A stretch of DNA of 18,270 bases, taken from contig JBBSDW010000063.1 in the NCBI GenBank assembly GCA_038240295.1, forward strand, positions 1 through 18,270, in the 5' to 3' direction. Below the pieces are notes generated by a model, which was not told the DNA's origin, searched no databases, and worked only from the letters and a program-made list of their open reading frames with translations. A program made the translations under genes and the position numbers. Position 1 is the first letter of the stretch. Each line of letters starts with the position of its first letter. Below, in pieces: positions 1 to 8,455 of this stretch. This DNA comes from JABDDM01 sp038240295 (lineage in GTDB: Bacteria > Bacteroidota > Ignavibacteria > Palsa-1295).

Positions 1-2909
1 CGATCGGGTTGCCGCGTCGTGAGCGTAAAGAGCACCGAGGTGTCGGTCGCCGGTCCAACGATATGCAGTTTCGAGATCGTCTGCGAGCCAGATTTTGGAT
101 GAAGTGTGATGGTAATGCTAACGGACTTGCCAGGGGAGAGTCGGATCGGAAGCGCTACAGAAAAAGCAAGAGAAGAATCTCCCATGGCAGAGATATCCTC
201 GATCGTTAATTCTTCGCAGGGCGAAGGATTTGAAAACGTAAGCATCGTATCTCGTGAATAACACGGCGAAATACTATCAATAGTAAATGCAGCGGGCGTG
301 ACGGCAAGTGTTGCAACACTTCTCTCAACGCTTGCAACAAGCGGCAGCTCACGTGAAACTTCGGGCGCCGACAAGCTGCCAGGGCGCATTCGGATATCGA
401 TAGAATCTGTAAGCTTTCCCGCAACAGGCGATGCGACAGCAATAGCAAACGAAAGACTATCGCCACGATGCATCCACGTCGGAAGCTTGACACTATCCAG
501 TTCGAACCGACTAAAAAGCCGCAATCGCGCTTCCGTCACATAGATCGAATCGCAGCTTGTGTTAATGAGGAACGCTTTGCCGCTAGATGATCCGCAGGTT
601 GAGATCGTACCGAGATCGAGTGTCGCAGGCGAGAATTCTGCGGAGACGGTTTCATATCCGGTGCCGGTGACTTCAATAATAGTGTCCCGTGAAACTCCAT
701 CTGCAAAAAGCGTGAGTGTAACGAAGGTCGAAGTTGCGCCAGCGCGGTGCGGATGAAACAGGATCGAAAGCGAATCTGCAAAACCTGAACGAAGTGTGTC
801 CGGAAGTGACAATCCTGAATTTCCGAACGCACTATCCTGATCGGGCAGCGTGAGCTTCGTGATAATAAGATCGCGGCACTGCGTATTTTTCAGAAGCAAT
901 AGCATCTGTTTCGCATTACAGGTGCTCACCTGACCAAATGCAAGCTGATCGGAACTTAGCTGCGCAAGGAGAGGGATGTCACTGGCCGTTGTGACCGAAA
1001 TCGCGATCGAGGTATCGAACGTGACACCATTGCTCTCGAATTCAAGAAGAAGCGAGGTGCTTTCCGTACCCTTGCCGGTGCTCGCCATGTGAACGAGCAC
1101 GCTAATCGACTGACCCGGAGCGATCTTATCTTGCGCAGCAGAATTTCGGAGAGTGAAAAACGTACTGTCTGTTAGGCGCGCATAGTTCACATAGATCGTG
1201 TCGCAAACTGAGTTCGTGATCCTGATGGTTGTGTCGAGGGTCACGCATTTGCTTGCGAGCGTCGCCGCAAGCGGATCGATCGTTGGCTTCGCTGAGGATG
1301 GAATATAAACTTCGAGTGCGACGGAGGTATCGCGAAGCTGATTTCCGGACTCAAGACTTACTCGAAGCGAAGTCGCAAAATCGCCCGGCTGATGATGTTC
1401 GCAGTGCAGCAATAACTTCGTCGAATCGCCGGGAAGGATCGTTAGTGGAAGCTGAAGGTCGCCAAGTTGAAACGCAGTCGAATCATCCACGCTTGCCGCA
1501 GTGAGAAAGAGCGTATCGCATGAGCGGTTCTTGAACGACACCGAGGTGTCTCGCTCATCGCAACTTGAGCCAAACATTGGATACCACCTCGTCAGGCTCT
1601 GTGAATAGTCAAGCGTGCGAAGCGAGGTTCCATAAAGATTAACGACCGTGTCATAACGTACGTAGTTGATCACATACTCGATGAGTAGTTGTGCTGTGTC
1701 CGTGCCGCTATGCGCCGGTGCATAGATTACGTTTAGACTATCGGGACCTGAAACAGAATGGGGGAGCGGACTATATCCGCCAAGCTTAAAGCTATTGGAA
1801 CCCGATAATTGGACACGCGTAAACGAAAGCGGACAGGTGCCGTTAAATGAAATTCGGACAAGCGAATCGGCAGAGAAGCAGCCGTAGTTGACAAAATTGA
1901 TGCGCGCCCGCTCCACTTGCAGTGCGTTCTGATTGGGACCGTTTGGAGCGATGCTCGGCAAGTGCCACAGCGCGCCCGTCGGTGTGCCTGCGAAGATCTC
2001 GGTGCCTTTAACATAGAACCGCGTGTCGCGATCGTTCGATGGACCGCAGATATTCGTCCACGTCGAACCGAGATCCGTCGATGAATAAAATCCGTTGTTG
2101 AGCGTTTGCACGAACAAAGAGGGTGACGTGCCCTCGATATCGCCAACAAAATTGATATACGGACTAAAGACAGAGGCCGAAGTCCAGCTCGCCCCGTTGT
2201 CGTTCGAACGATAGACCGTGTGCGTCTTTTCACCCGCCGCGACCATTACAGAAGTCCCCGCCACACCAGAGGGCGACCAGCATTCGATGTTCATTCGTGG
2301 AACGGCCTGCCAGCTTATGCCAGCGTCGGCCGTTCTGTAAAATGCGCCAGCGAGCACGCTGAGCAGGCCATGTGTGCGATCGGACCAGGTAATTCCGTTC
2401 TGGCTCGTCGGCGCGAACGCCGACCAGGTTTGCCCAAGATCGCTCGAAGCGAGCGAAGGCCCGTTCCAGCATACAAGAAACAGCAGTTGAGAAGCGGGAT
2501 TGTAACTCACATCGACGCTATTGCCGGCAGGGGTGAGTGCGCTCCAGTTAAGGCCGCCATCGGTCGTCATCCAGCAGCTACTCTTTGCGGTATTTAGCGG
2601 TCGAAAGCTGCACCAGCCCTGCATCGCATCTTTGAAGGTAAACGCTGTGACGGAGCCGAGTTCGGCCGGAGTATTTGTGCGATTCCAATTCTGGCCGTTA
2701 TCCGGCGTACGCCAGATCTCGCCATTGACAAGTCCGGAAAATCCGACAGCAGACTGTCCCTGATTGTTCAGGAAATAGACCGTGCGAACCTGACTTGAAA
2801 AGGTATAGCTTACCTGCCACTGCGCGATGAGCGTAGACGGCGAGCAGATATACGATAGTGCAGAGACTGCAAGAGCCGCCGCGACCGAACATAAATTTTT
2901 TGCGTGCAT
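1..2909 (-). CDS. Secreted Asp-box propeller protein with tandem ASH-like repeats (C-terminus beyond window)
   Basis: Starting from ATG at 2909 the minus strand is open with no stop for 969 codons and leaves the window at base 1, so the gene is partial. Residues 1-29 look like a signal peptide (hydrophobic core, likely cut after Ala29 in TLIA|QW). Residues 30-320 carry six Asp-box/BNR motifs (S/T-x-D-x-G-x-x-W) near 68, 116, 155, 193, 235 and 278, which indicates a beta-propeller of the sialidase/Ycf48 type. From about 325 onward six repeats of 105-111 residues follow. They resemble choice-of-anchor/ASH immunoglobulin-like domains, and each contains a Cys pair (344/359, 450/464, 555/569, 664/678, 772/786, 883/898), the second Cys often within N-x-S-C-D-T/S-I-Y-V. 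In FCB bacteria such proteins are usually exported and often end in a T9SS sorting domain, but that end is not visible here. The substrate or ligand is unknown. Confidence in the gene is high; the domain calls are by eye. Confidence 0.88.
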   Translation of the reverse strand, partial: MHAKNLCSVAAALAVSALSYICSPSTLIAQWQVSYTFSSQVRTVYFLNNQGQSAVGFSGLVNGEIWRTPDNGQNWNRTNTPAELGSVTAFTFKDAMQGWCSFRPLNTAKSSCWMTTDGGLNWSALTPAGNSVDVSYNPASQLLFLVCWNGPSLASSDLGQTWSAFAPTSQNGITWSDRTHGLLSVLAGAFYRTADAGISWQAVPRMNIECWSPSGVAGTSVMVAAGEKTHTVYRSNDNGASWTSASVFSPYINFVGDIEGTSPSLFVQTLNNGFYSSTDLGSTWTNICGPSNDRDTRFYVKGTEIFAGTPTGALWHLPSIAPNGPNQNALQVERARINFVNYGCFSADSLVRISFNGTCPLSFTRVQLSGSNSFKLGGYSPLPHSVSGPDSLNVIYAPAHSGTDTAQLLIEYVINYVRYDTVVNLYGTSLRTLDYSQSLTRWYPMFGSSCDERDTSVSFKNRSCDTLFLTAASVDDSTAFQLGDLQLPLTILPGDSTKLLLHCEHHQPGDFATSLRVSLESGNQLRDTSVALEVYIPSSAKPTIDPLAATLASKCVTLDTTIRITNSVCDTIYVNYARLTDSTFFTLRNSAAQDKIAPGQSISVLVHMASTGKGTESTSLLLEFESNGVTFDTSIAISVTTASDIPLLAQLSSDQLAFGQVSTCNAKQMLLLLKNTQCRDLIITKLTLPDQDSAFGNSGLSLPDTLRSGFADSLSILFHPHRAGATSTFVTLTLFADGVSRDTIIEVTGTGYETVSAEFSPATLDLGTISTCGSSSGKAFLINTSCDSIYVTEARLRLFSRFELDSVKLPTWMHRGDSLSFAIAVASPVAGKLTDSIDIRMRPGSLSAPEVSRELPLVASVERSVATLAVTPAAFTIDSISPCYSRDTMLTFSNPSPCEELTIEDISAMGDSSLAFSVALPIRLSPGKSVSITITLHPKSGSQTISKLHIVGPATDTSVLFTLTTRQPD

Positions 2910-3114
2910 AAGCAGGGACACACAGCGATAAAAGAACAGGCAGAATGATACAACACTATGATTCTCCCCCAAATTGACGGGAAGCGGATTAAGGAGACAA
3001 CAGGAGAACACTGGCGCTCTATTTAAGCGCATTGTACTGGGCAATGTTCCCCTTTTGGATTTCTATTTCAGATGATTGGTATTTTTGGAGCGCAAACTTC
3101 ATCATCGCTCGCCT
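2910..3114. promoter_or_regulatory. Divergent intergenic spacer with short inverted repeat
   Basis: This 205-bp spacer separates the secreted-protein gene (minus) from the lipoprotein gene (plus), so it should hold promoters for both. It contains an inverted repeat GCGCT-CTATTTA-AGCGC at 3014-3030 that could be an operator or a small hairpin. A TTTG/TATTTTTG pair fitting the Bacteroidota promoter pattern is listed separately. No convincing sigma-70-like promoter or ribosome binding site for the minus gene was seen. Confidence 0.35.
3054..3087 (+). promoter_or_regulatory. Candidate Bacteroidota-type promoter for the substrate-binding lipoprotein
   Basis: TTTG at 3054-3057 and TATTTTTG at 3080-3087 match the -33 TTTG and -7 TAnnTTTG boxes known from Bacteroidota, with 22 nt between them (slightly long). 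Transcription would begin around 3094, leaving a leader of about 20 nt before ATG 3115. This would exclude the upstream TTG at 3076 as a start. Such AT-rich strings also arise by chance. Confidence 0.33.
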
Positions 3115-4839
3115 ATGCATCGTTTATCAAGCCTCGTTCTCTGCAGTGTTCTCATCGCTCTTTCGAGTTGCTCGACGCATAAAGAGGAGGCGTTGCGTGC
3201 TGGCAGCGGTGGGAAAAAACTCGGCGGGCGCTATACGCTCAATGAGATCAGGGGGAATCCCGGCAGCCTCGATCCAGTGCGTATTATTAGTAAGATCGAG
3301 GACGATGTTGCGACAAACATCTTCGACAAGCTTGTCGATAACGATGCGCACCTCGCGATTGTACCGGAGCTAGCAAAAAGCTGGGAGGCCTCGCCGGACC
3401 AAAAAACTTACACGTTTCATCTTCGCACCGATGCGCACTTCCAGGACGATGCGTGCTTCCCAAATAGTAAGGGGAGACTTTTTGTCGCGACTGATGTAAA
3501 ATTTGCCTTCGAGCGTGTCTGCGACCCTAAGACGACGACTTCCGGCTACTGGATATTTCAGGATCTTGTTGTTGGTGCCAATGATTATTTCAACCGCGAC
3601 TCCGGTAATCAGCACCACGATGTTAAAGGCGTTTCAGGATTTGTCGCTGTAAATGATTCGACACTCCAGATCGTGTTGACGAAACCCTTCGCACCGTTTC
3701 TTCAGCATCTTACGACGAGTTTTGCTTATATCCTGCCGCATGAAGCAGTAGAGAAATACGGAAAGGATTTGCTTCGGCATCCCGTTGGCACAGGGCCGTT
3801 CGTACTTGATCACTGGTCGGCCGACAACGAAATACTCTTGAAGCGAAATCCGAACTACTGGCAGTTCGACGACAAAGGCAACCGGCTGCCGCTGCTTGAC
3901 GAAGTCCGCTTTACGTTTATGAAGGATGACAAGACGCTGCTTCAGAGTTTCGAGACCGGTGCGCAGGATGAGGACTTTACGCTCCCGTCAGAATCCTTCC
4001 AGCAGATCGTCTCTGCAAGCAAAACGCTTAACCCGCCCTACGATAAAAAGTACGTCTTGCAGCATGTCTCGGCAATGAACTCCTTTTTCATCGACATGCT
4101 CTGTTCGAAATCACCGCTCGATAATCTCGGGCTTCGCCGCGCACTGAGTTTTGCTGTCGATCGCGAGAAGCTTTGCAAGTACGTGTTAAAAAATGCGCCG
4201 CACGGTCCGGCAACTCATGGCATTGTCCCGCCGGCATTCGAGCGTTATCCGATCAAGGATGTTCATGGCGTAAGTTTCGATGCCGATAGTGCTCGCTATT
4301 GGCTGAAGAAAGCGGGCTACAATGATCCAAAGTCAGTGCCGCATATCGTCTTCTCGGTGTATAATGAACCGAAGATGGAGCAGATCGCCGAGGCGATCAA
4401 AGCAATGTGGCAGAGCGTGCTTGGGGTTGATGTCGAGATCCAGATCTTGCAGGCAAGCCAGTTGCTCAGCCAATCGGACGATGGCAAACTCACGATGTGG
4501 CTTACGCGTTGGTACGCCGATTATCCGGATGTCGAAAATTTTCTCAATCTCCTGAGCGGCGATCTTGTACCGAGCGATCCGAGCATGAAGAGTTATCCGA
4601 ACAATACGCGCTGGAAATCCAAAGCATTTTCGCAACTCTTCGATAAGGCGATCGCAACACCGGATGAGACGGCGAGGATGAAGCTCTATGCACAAGCTGA
4701 AAACATTGCCGTTCAGGAATCGCCGCAGATTCCTCTCTACTACGAAGAACATTATCGGCTGCTTCAACCTTATGTCCGCGACTATCCGCTCGATCCAATG
4801 AGCCGCGTCGATCTGAAATGGGTCTGGCTCGATAAATAG
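3115..4839 (+). CDS. ABC transporter substrate-binding lipoprotein, oligopeptide type (SBP_bac_5)
   Basis: Predicted periplasmic lipoprotein of 574 residues that binds a peptide or similar solute for an ABC importer. I start it at ATG 3115 because that places a clean lipoprotein signal at the N-terminus: Arg3, a hydrophobic core, and lipobox L-S-S-C with Cys19 as the lipidated residue. An in-frame TTG at 3076 would add 13 residues. The family pattern is clear: an N-terminal lobe that includes LAKSWEASPDQKTYTFHLR, then VGTGPF (224-229) and RNPNYW (244-249), both typical of DppA/OppA-like proteins. The length is normal for the family. No permease or ATPase gene lies next to it; the following gene is aspartokinase, 12 nt downstream. 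The substrate cannot be read from sequence. Confidence 0.9.
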   Translation: MHRLSSLVLCSVLIALSSCSTHKEEALRAGSGGKKLGGRYTLNEIRGNPGSLDPVRIISKIEDDVATNIFDKLVDNDAHLAIVPELAKSWEASPDQKTYTFHLRTDAHFQDDACFPNSKGRLFVATDVKFAFERVCDPKTTTSGYWIFQDLVVGANDYFNRDSGNQHHDVKGVSGFVAVNDSTLQIVLTKPFAPFLQHLTTSFAYILPHEAVEKYGKDLLRHPVGTGPFVLDHWSADNEILLKRNPNYWQFDDKGNRLPLLDEVRFTFMKDDKTLLQSFETGAQDEDFTLPSESFQQIVSASKTLNPPYDKKYVLQHVSAMNSFFIDMLCSKSPLDNLGLRRALSFAVDREKLCKYVLKNAPHGPATHGIVPPAFERYPIKDVHGVSFDADSARYWLKKAGYNDPKSVPHIVFSVYNEPKMEQIAEAIKAMWQSVLGVDVEIQILQASQLLSQSDDGKLTMWLTRWYADYPDVENFLNLLSGDLVPSDPSMKSYPNNTRWKSKAFSQLFDKAIATPDETARMKLYAQAENIAVQESPQIPLYYEEHYRLLQPYVRDYPLDPMSRVDLKWVWLDK

Positions 4840-4851
4840 CGAAGCAAGCAG

Positions 4852-6228
4852 TTGCATAAAGTCGTCGTTCAAAAATTTGGAGGAACTTCGGTACAGGATG
4901 CCGAAGCCATGCGGCGCGTCATGGCGATCGTTCGCGAGTACGGCATCACACGTCAGCACCGGCCGCTTGTGGTGCTGAGCGCATGCGCCGGAGTTACGAA
5001 CAGCCTCGTTCGCGTGAGCGAACTTGCGTTGCTCGAGGATACGGCCGAAGCGATCACGGAGGTCGATTCGCTCACCGCACGCCATGCGACGATCGTTCGC
5101 GAGTTGATCAAGGATCGCCGCGCGAAAACCGATGTATTGAAACGGCTGGGCGAGATCTGGTCTGATCTTAGAAAGCTTGTTCGAGGCGTGCATCTATTGA
5201 ACGAACTCACACCCCGAAGCCGCGATCATTTTGTCTCCGCCGGCGAACGCGCTTCGACGATGATCTTTGCTGCAGCGTTCGGAGAATCGCTGAAGAAGGA
5301 GGGACTCGAAGTGATTCTCTTCGATGCCCGAGAGTTTTTTATTACTTCGCGCGAGTTCACGCAGGCACGGCCGCTCACGAAAGATATCGAGCGAAAAATG
5401 CGCGCCATTCGCTCGAAGATCGTGCAGGGCGCGATCGGCGTAACGCAGGGATTTATCGGCGCGACATCAGATGGCGTAACGACGACGATCGGCAGAGGCG
5501 GCTCCGATTTTTCTGCGGCCATCATGGGAGTCGCTATTAAGGCACGCGAGATTCAGATCTGGACCGATGTCGCCGGTATCTTCACCTGCGATCCGAGGCT
5601 CACGCCTGCGGCCGGTCCTATCCCGATTGTATCATTCGCTGAAGCAAGTGCGCTCGCGCTCTTCGGTGCAAAGGTGCTCCATCCCGAAACGATCTGGCCC
5701 GCCGTCGAAAAGGGAATTCCAGTTCGCGTACTCTCATCGAAAGAACCTGAAGAGGAGGGGACAACCATACTCGGTGATGTTGCCGAAACGCGGCCTTTGA
5801 CAGGCATTGCTTTCAAGCGCAATATTCTTCTGACGCAGATAACTCCGCTATCGGCGCTGCCGACGCTTGAGGCGCATTCGACATTATGGGAATTACTCGA
5901 AGAGCAAAAGTCGGTGCCACTCGCGATCTCGCAGACCGCGCATCACGCGCTTTATGTCTTCGAGCGATCATCCATTCAATCAGTACTGCGGCATGAACTT
6001 CAGGGGCTTGCCACGATCGAATTCTGGAATGACCGGTCGCTCGTAACGCTCGTCGGTCCCGGCCTCGAAACCAACGCCGGTATCGCACTTAGAATCTTCA
6101 AAGCGGTGGGCAAAACCAATTGCGAACTCATCACCTATGGCGGCAATGGAATTGTCGTGAGCCTCGTAGTGCCGGATGAGAAAATGCCGCTCGTCGTAAA
6201 GCGGTTGCACCGTGAATTCTTCGAGTGA
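4852..6228 (+). CDS. lysC: Aspartokinase
   Basis: Catalyses ATP-dependent phosphorylation of L-aspartate, the first step towards lysine (diaminopimelate), threonine and methionine. The 458-residue length fits a monofunctional enzyme. KFGGTS sits at residues 8-13 (nucleotide binding), followed by VSAGERAS (128-135), GRGGSDFSA (214-222) and IWTDVAGIFTCDPR (236-249), the amino-acid-kinase core. Residues from about 310 form the regulatory ACT region, so end-product feedback control is expected. The start is a TTG at 4852; it puts the KFGGTS motif at the usual distance from the N-terminus and there is no better codon nearby. No Shine-Dalgarno is evident. It lies 12 nt after the lipoprotein gene, so co-transcription is likely. 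Only 6 nt separate its stop from the convergent cdsA stop, leaving no room for a conventional terminator. Confidence 0.95.
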   Translation: MHKVVVQKFGGTSVQDAEAMRRVMAIVREYGITRQHRPLVVLSACAGVTNSLVRVSELALLEDTAEAITEVDSLTARHATIVRELIKDRRAKTDVLKRLGEIWSDLRKLVRGVHLLNELTPRSRDHFVSAGERASTMIFAAAFGESLKKEGLEVILFDAREFFITSREFTQARPLTKDIERKMRAIRSKIVQGAIGVTQGFIGATSDGVTTTIGRGGSDFSAAIMGVAIKAREIQIWTDVAGIFTCDPRLTPAAGPIPIVSFAEASALALFGAKVLHPETIWPAVEKGIPVRVLSSKEPEEEGTTILGDVAETRPLTGIAFKRNILLTQITPLSALPTLEAHSTLWELLEEQKSVPLAISQTAHHALYVFERSSIQSVLRHELQGLATIEFWNDRSLVTLVGPGLETNAGIALRIFKAVGKTNCELITYGGNGIVVSLVVPDEKMPLVVKRLHREFFE

Positions 6229-6234
6229 TCTGCG

Positions 6235-7128
6235 TTAAAGTGCGAGTTGCAGATATAGATAGATAAGCGGCGAGACAAAAAGTATTGAGTCTAGCCGGTC
6301 GAGCATACCTCCATGACCAGGCAATAGTTGCGACGAATCCTTGACGCCGACATCGCGCTTCAGCAGCGACTCCGCAAGATCGCCCATCTGACCGAACACA
6401 CCGACGATCACGCCAAACACAAAACAATCGATCGGCCGAAGTGCGGCCAGCCCGGGAAAAATTGCGCGCGCCGCGAACCACGTGCCCCACGCAGTGATCG
6501 CGCCCCAGAACGCACCTTCCCACGTTTTATGCGGACTCACTCGCGGAAAAAGCAAATGCTTGCCCATCGCTCGTCCGCCGAAATACGCGCCTGAATCGCA
6601 GATCCAGATACTCGCAAGCACGATGACAGCAAAAAGTCCCGGATCGATCGGCAGCTCCACCATACCCGTGGCGCGCGCTGCAGCTTCGCGCAAATAAAAG
6701 AATTCGCGAATCCCAAAGAATGCTCCGAGCCCGAGCCCAATATAGATCACGCCGCTGATCGTCACCGAGATCTGCATGAACGCATTCGGGAGTTCGCGAA
6801 ACATCTCGATAAAAAAGACAATGACAAAAAGCAAAATAAAGAGCGCAACCACCGGCTGCAACGACGTGGCTGAGCCAGCGGGAAGATGCAATATCGTTGT
6901 CAAGCGCAGTTGCGCGAAGGTGAGCACGGTAAGCGCCGCCGCCGTACATCCGATGACGACTTGCGGACGCAGGCCTTTTGCTTTTGAAAGCCCGTAATAT
7001 TCGTGTACCGTCACCGCAGCAAGCATTGCCAGAAGTGCGAGGAGTGCGAATGGCTTAAAAAGTACGATCAATACAACGATCGGAATTCCGATCGCGGCGA
7101 CAAGTAACCGTTGTACAAGATTGCTCAT
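6235..7128 (-). CDS. cdsA: Phosphatidate cytidylyltransferase (CDP-diacylglycerol synthase)
   Basis: Polytopic inner-membrane enzyme of 297 residues that makes CDP-diacylglycerol from phosphatidate and CTP, the branch point for all phospholipid synthesis. The C-terminal CDS signature is complete: S254-x-x-K-R-D, then K263-D264, then LLPGHGGMLDRLDS at 268-281, which carries the metal- and substrate-binding acidic residues. A second family element, SPHKTWEGAFWG, lies upstream of it. Several hydrophobic segments fill the N-terminal half. The start is ATG 7128, 10 nt after the stop of the CPBP protease gene, so the two are probably one transcript. Confidence 0.96.
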   Translation of the reverse strand: MSNLVQRLLVAAIGIPIVVLIVLFKPFALLALLAMLAAVTVHEYYGLSKAKGLRPQVVIGCTAAALTVLTFAQLRLTTILHLPAGSATSLQPVVALFILLFVIVFFIEMFRELPNAFMQISVTISGVIYIGLGLGAFFGIREFFYLREAAARATGMVELPIDPGLFAVIVLASIWICDSGAYFGGRAMGKHLLFPRVSPHKTWEGAFWGAITAWGTWFAARAIFPGLAALRPIDCFVFGVIVGVFGQMGDLAESLLKRDVGVKDSSQLLPGHGGMLDRLDSILFVSPLIYLYLQLAL

Positions 7129-7138
7129 TAAAGTATGC

Positions 7139-8140
7139 TCAGCTAAATTGTTGTTGATCGTGATCTGTCGCTTCTAAAAACCCATCCGGATCATCGAATA
7201 ATCCGGCGGGTGGCAAACGCGATGTAAGGTTTGCAGTGATCCGGTTGAAACCGAACAAACACATTCCGAGTACCGGCAGCGCGAGTGCGAGCGTGGTCAG
7301 CGCCTGCGCAATACTTGTGTCCGTTTCTGTTAGCGACGCGCCGTGAAGTCCTTCTGCGCCCGGCGGGATCAGCAGCATCACAAGTACGATCGCTCCGTTG
7401 TTGGCAACATGCCCGACCGAACCAACCAAAAGATTGCCCGTGCGGTACGACATCCAACCAAGAACCAAGCCAAGCACAAGCAATCCAGGAAATTCGACCG
7501 GTTCGAAATGGATCGCCGCAAACGCTACCGAAGTCCAGAGGATCGCGACCATCGGCCTCGGAGCGCGCTTGCTGCTCAGTTCGATGTTCGTTTGCATAAA
7601 GCCTCGAAAGACGATCTCCTCCGAAAGCGCCGGCACGATCGCGATCGTTACGAAGAGGATCACCGCGTCGAAGATCGTGTGGCTGCCGCCCATCGCGCCG
7701 CTCGTTACTTCTTCGAGCAGCCGTTCGAGATCTTTGATCTGTCCGTAAAGCTGTGGTATCTGTTTCAGGAGATGCTCCCAGAGAACCGCGAGCATGGAGC
7801 CGACAAGTTGCGCCGAAAAAATGAGCGGGATCGCCATCACATACGCAAGCGCCGGAGTCTCGTAAAACCCCTGAAGCCGAAACGTGCGGATCGGATCCTG
7901 CCGAAGCGCACGAACCAGCAGCATCGAGCCGAGCAGCATCACGATGATCTCCGCAAGACCCGTCGCAATGATCTCGACCTTCGGCGGCGTGTCAACAAGC
8001 TTATTGCCAAACGCCGCATCATAGATCTCGACCAGCACCGCCCCAAACGCCTGATAGATCATTGCGATCGCAAGCACGATAACTATCGCAGCCCCGATCC
8101 TGAAATACCCGTTACGCTTCAATAAATTATTCCCCTGCAC
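7139..8140 (-). CDS. CPBP-family glutamic intramembrane protease
   Basis: Multi-pass membrane protein of 333 residues in the CPBP (CAAX protease/bacteriocin-processing, Abi) family. All three family motifs are present: E174-E175-x3-R179, F207-x3-H211 and H244-x3-N248, so the active site looks intact. Members of this family cleave or process membrane and prenylated substrates; the target here is unknown. Residues from about 305 form a hydrophilic, Asp/Gln-rich tail. The coordinates use a GTG at 8140. A TTG at 8122 is a serious alternative, since it is preceded by AGGGG nine nt upstream and would give an N-terminus MKRNGYF followed directly by the first membrane helix. cdsA follows 10 nt downstream in the same direction. 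Confidence 0.92.
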   Translation of the reverse strand: MQGNNLLKRNGYFRIGAAIVIVLAIAMIYQAFGAVLVEIYDAAFGNKLVDTPPKVEIIATGLAEIIVMLLGSMLLVRALRQDPIRTFRLQGFYETPALAYVMAIPLIFSAQLVGSMLAVLWEHLLKQIPQLYGQIKDLERLLEEVTSGAMGGSHTIFDAVILFVTIAIVPALSEEIVFRGFMQTNIELSSKRAPRPMVAILWTSVAFAAIHFEPVEFPGLLVLGLVLGWMSYRTGNLLVGSVGHVANNGAIVLVMLLIPPGAEGLHGASLTETDTSIAQALTTLALALPVLGMCLFGFNRITANLTSRLPPAGLFDDPDGFLEATDHDQQQFS

Positions 8141-8200
8141 AAAATATCCGTTAAGAAGCGCAATTTACGGAAAGAAGCCCGAACACCTCCCCAAACGTAG

Positions 8201-8455
8201 CACGAGATACTAAGCACCAGACCGAACCCATGCCACACGCGTATCCAAATAGAGTTTGAATCGAATGAGATCACTACCGCTGCATTTTCACTCTACGACT
8301 TGCTGGGCAGAGAAGTGTTCCACGCTACAAGATCTACTACTCACTCGCTTCGTGAGAATTTTCAACTTTCGTTCGGCACTGTTCCCAGTGCCTATACCCT
8401 CGAGGTTCGTACACGGAATTCCCGAGCAATCCCCCCGATAACGATTCTCCACTGA
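8201..8455 (+). pseudogene. Orphan T9SS type A C-terminal sorting domain (start-less gene remnant)
   Basis: The plus frame from 8201 to the TGA at 8453-8455 reads 84 residues that match the Por/T9SS C-terminal sorting domain layout. They run from an N-terminal RPNP with alternating hydrophobics (RIQIEF), through SLYDLLGREV, to VPSAYTLEVRT and a final ITILH immediately before the stop. That order and spacing is characteristic of the TIGR04183-like domain that targets proteins through the type IX secretion system. The frame is closed upstream by TAG at 8198-8200, and no ATG, GTG or TTG precedes the domain, so it cannot be translated as a free gene. Only 60 bp separate it from the divergent CPBP gene, so the body of the protein is missing. 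I read it as the tail of a deleted secreted-protein gene. The usual PSG-x-Y is PSA-Y here, perhaps a sign of decay. Confidence 0.72.

Noticed and set aside
346..361. Second parS-like half-site, CTCACGTGAAAC
   Set aside because: Only about 11 of 16 positions match, one half is degenerate, and it lies within the coding repeats.
1733..2597. Several frames of 80-166 codons within the left region
   Set aside because: All overlap the continuous 969-codon minus frame, which has a signal peptide and regular repeats. They are shadows of it.
4333..5193. Minus-strand open frame of 286 codons across the lipoprotein/aspartokinase junction
   Set aside because: It lies antisense to two well-supported genes and shows no recognisable protein features.
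7343..8125. Long plus-strand open frame (260 codons) opposite the CPBP protease
   Set aside because: It is antisense to a gene with intact catalytic motifs, and its product is an implausible Arg/His/Asp-rich string. It arises from the codon bias of the real gene.
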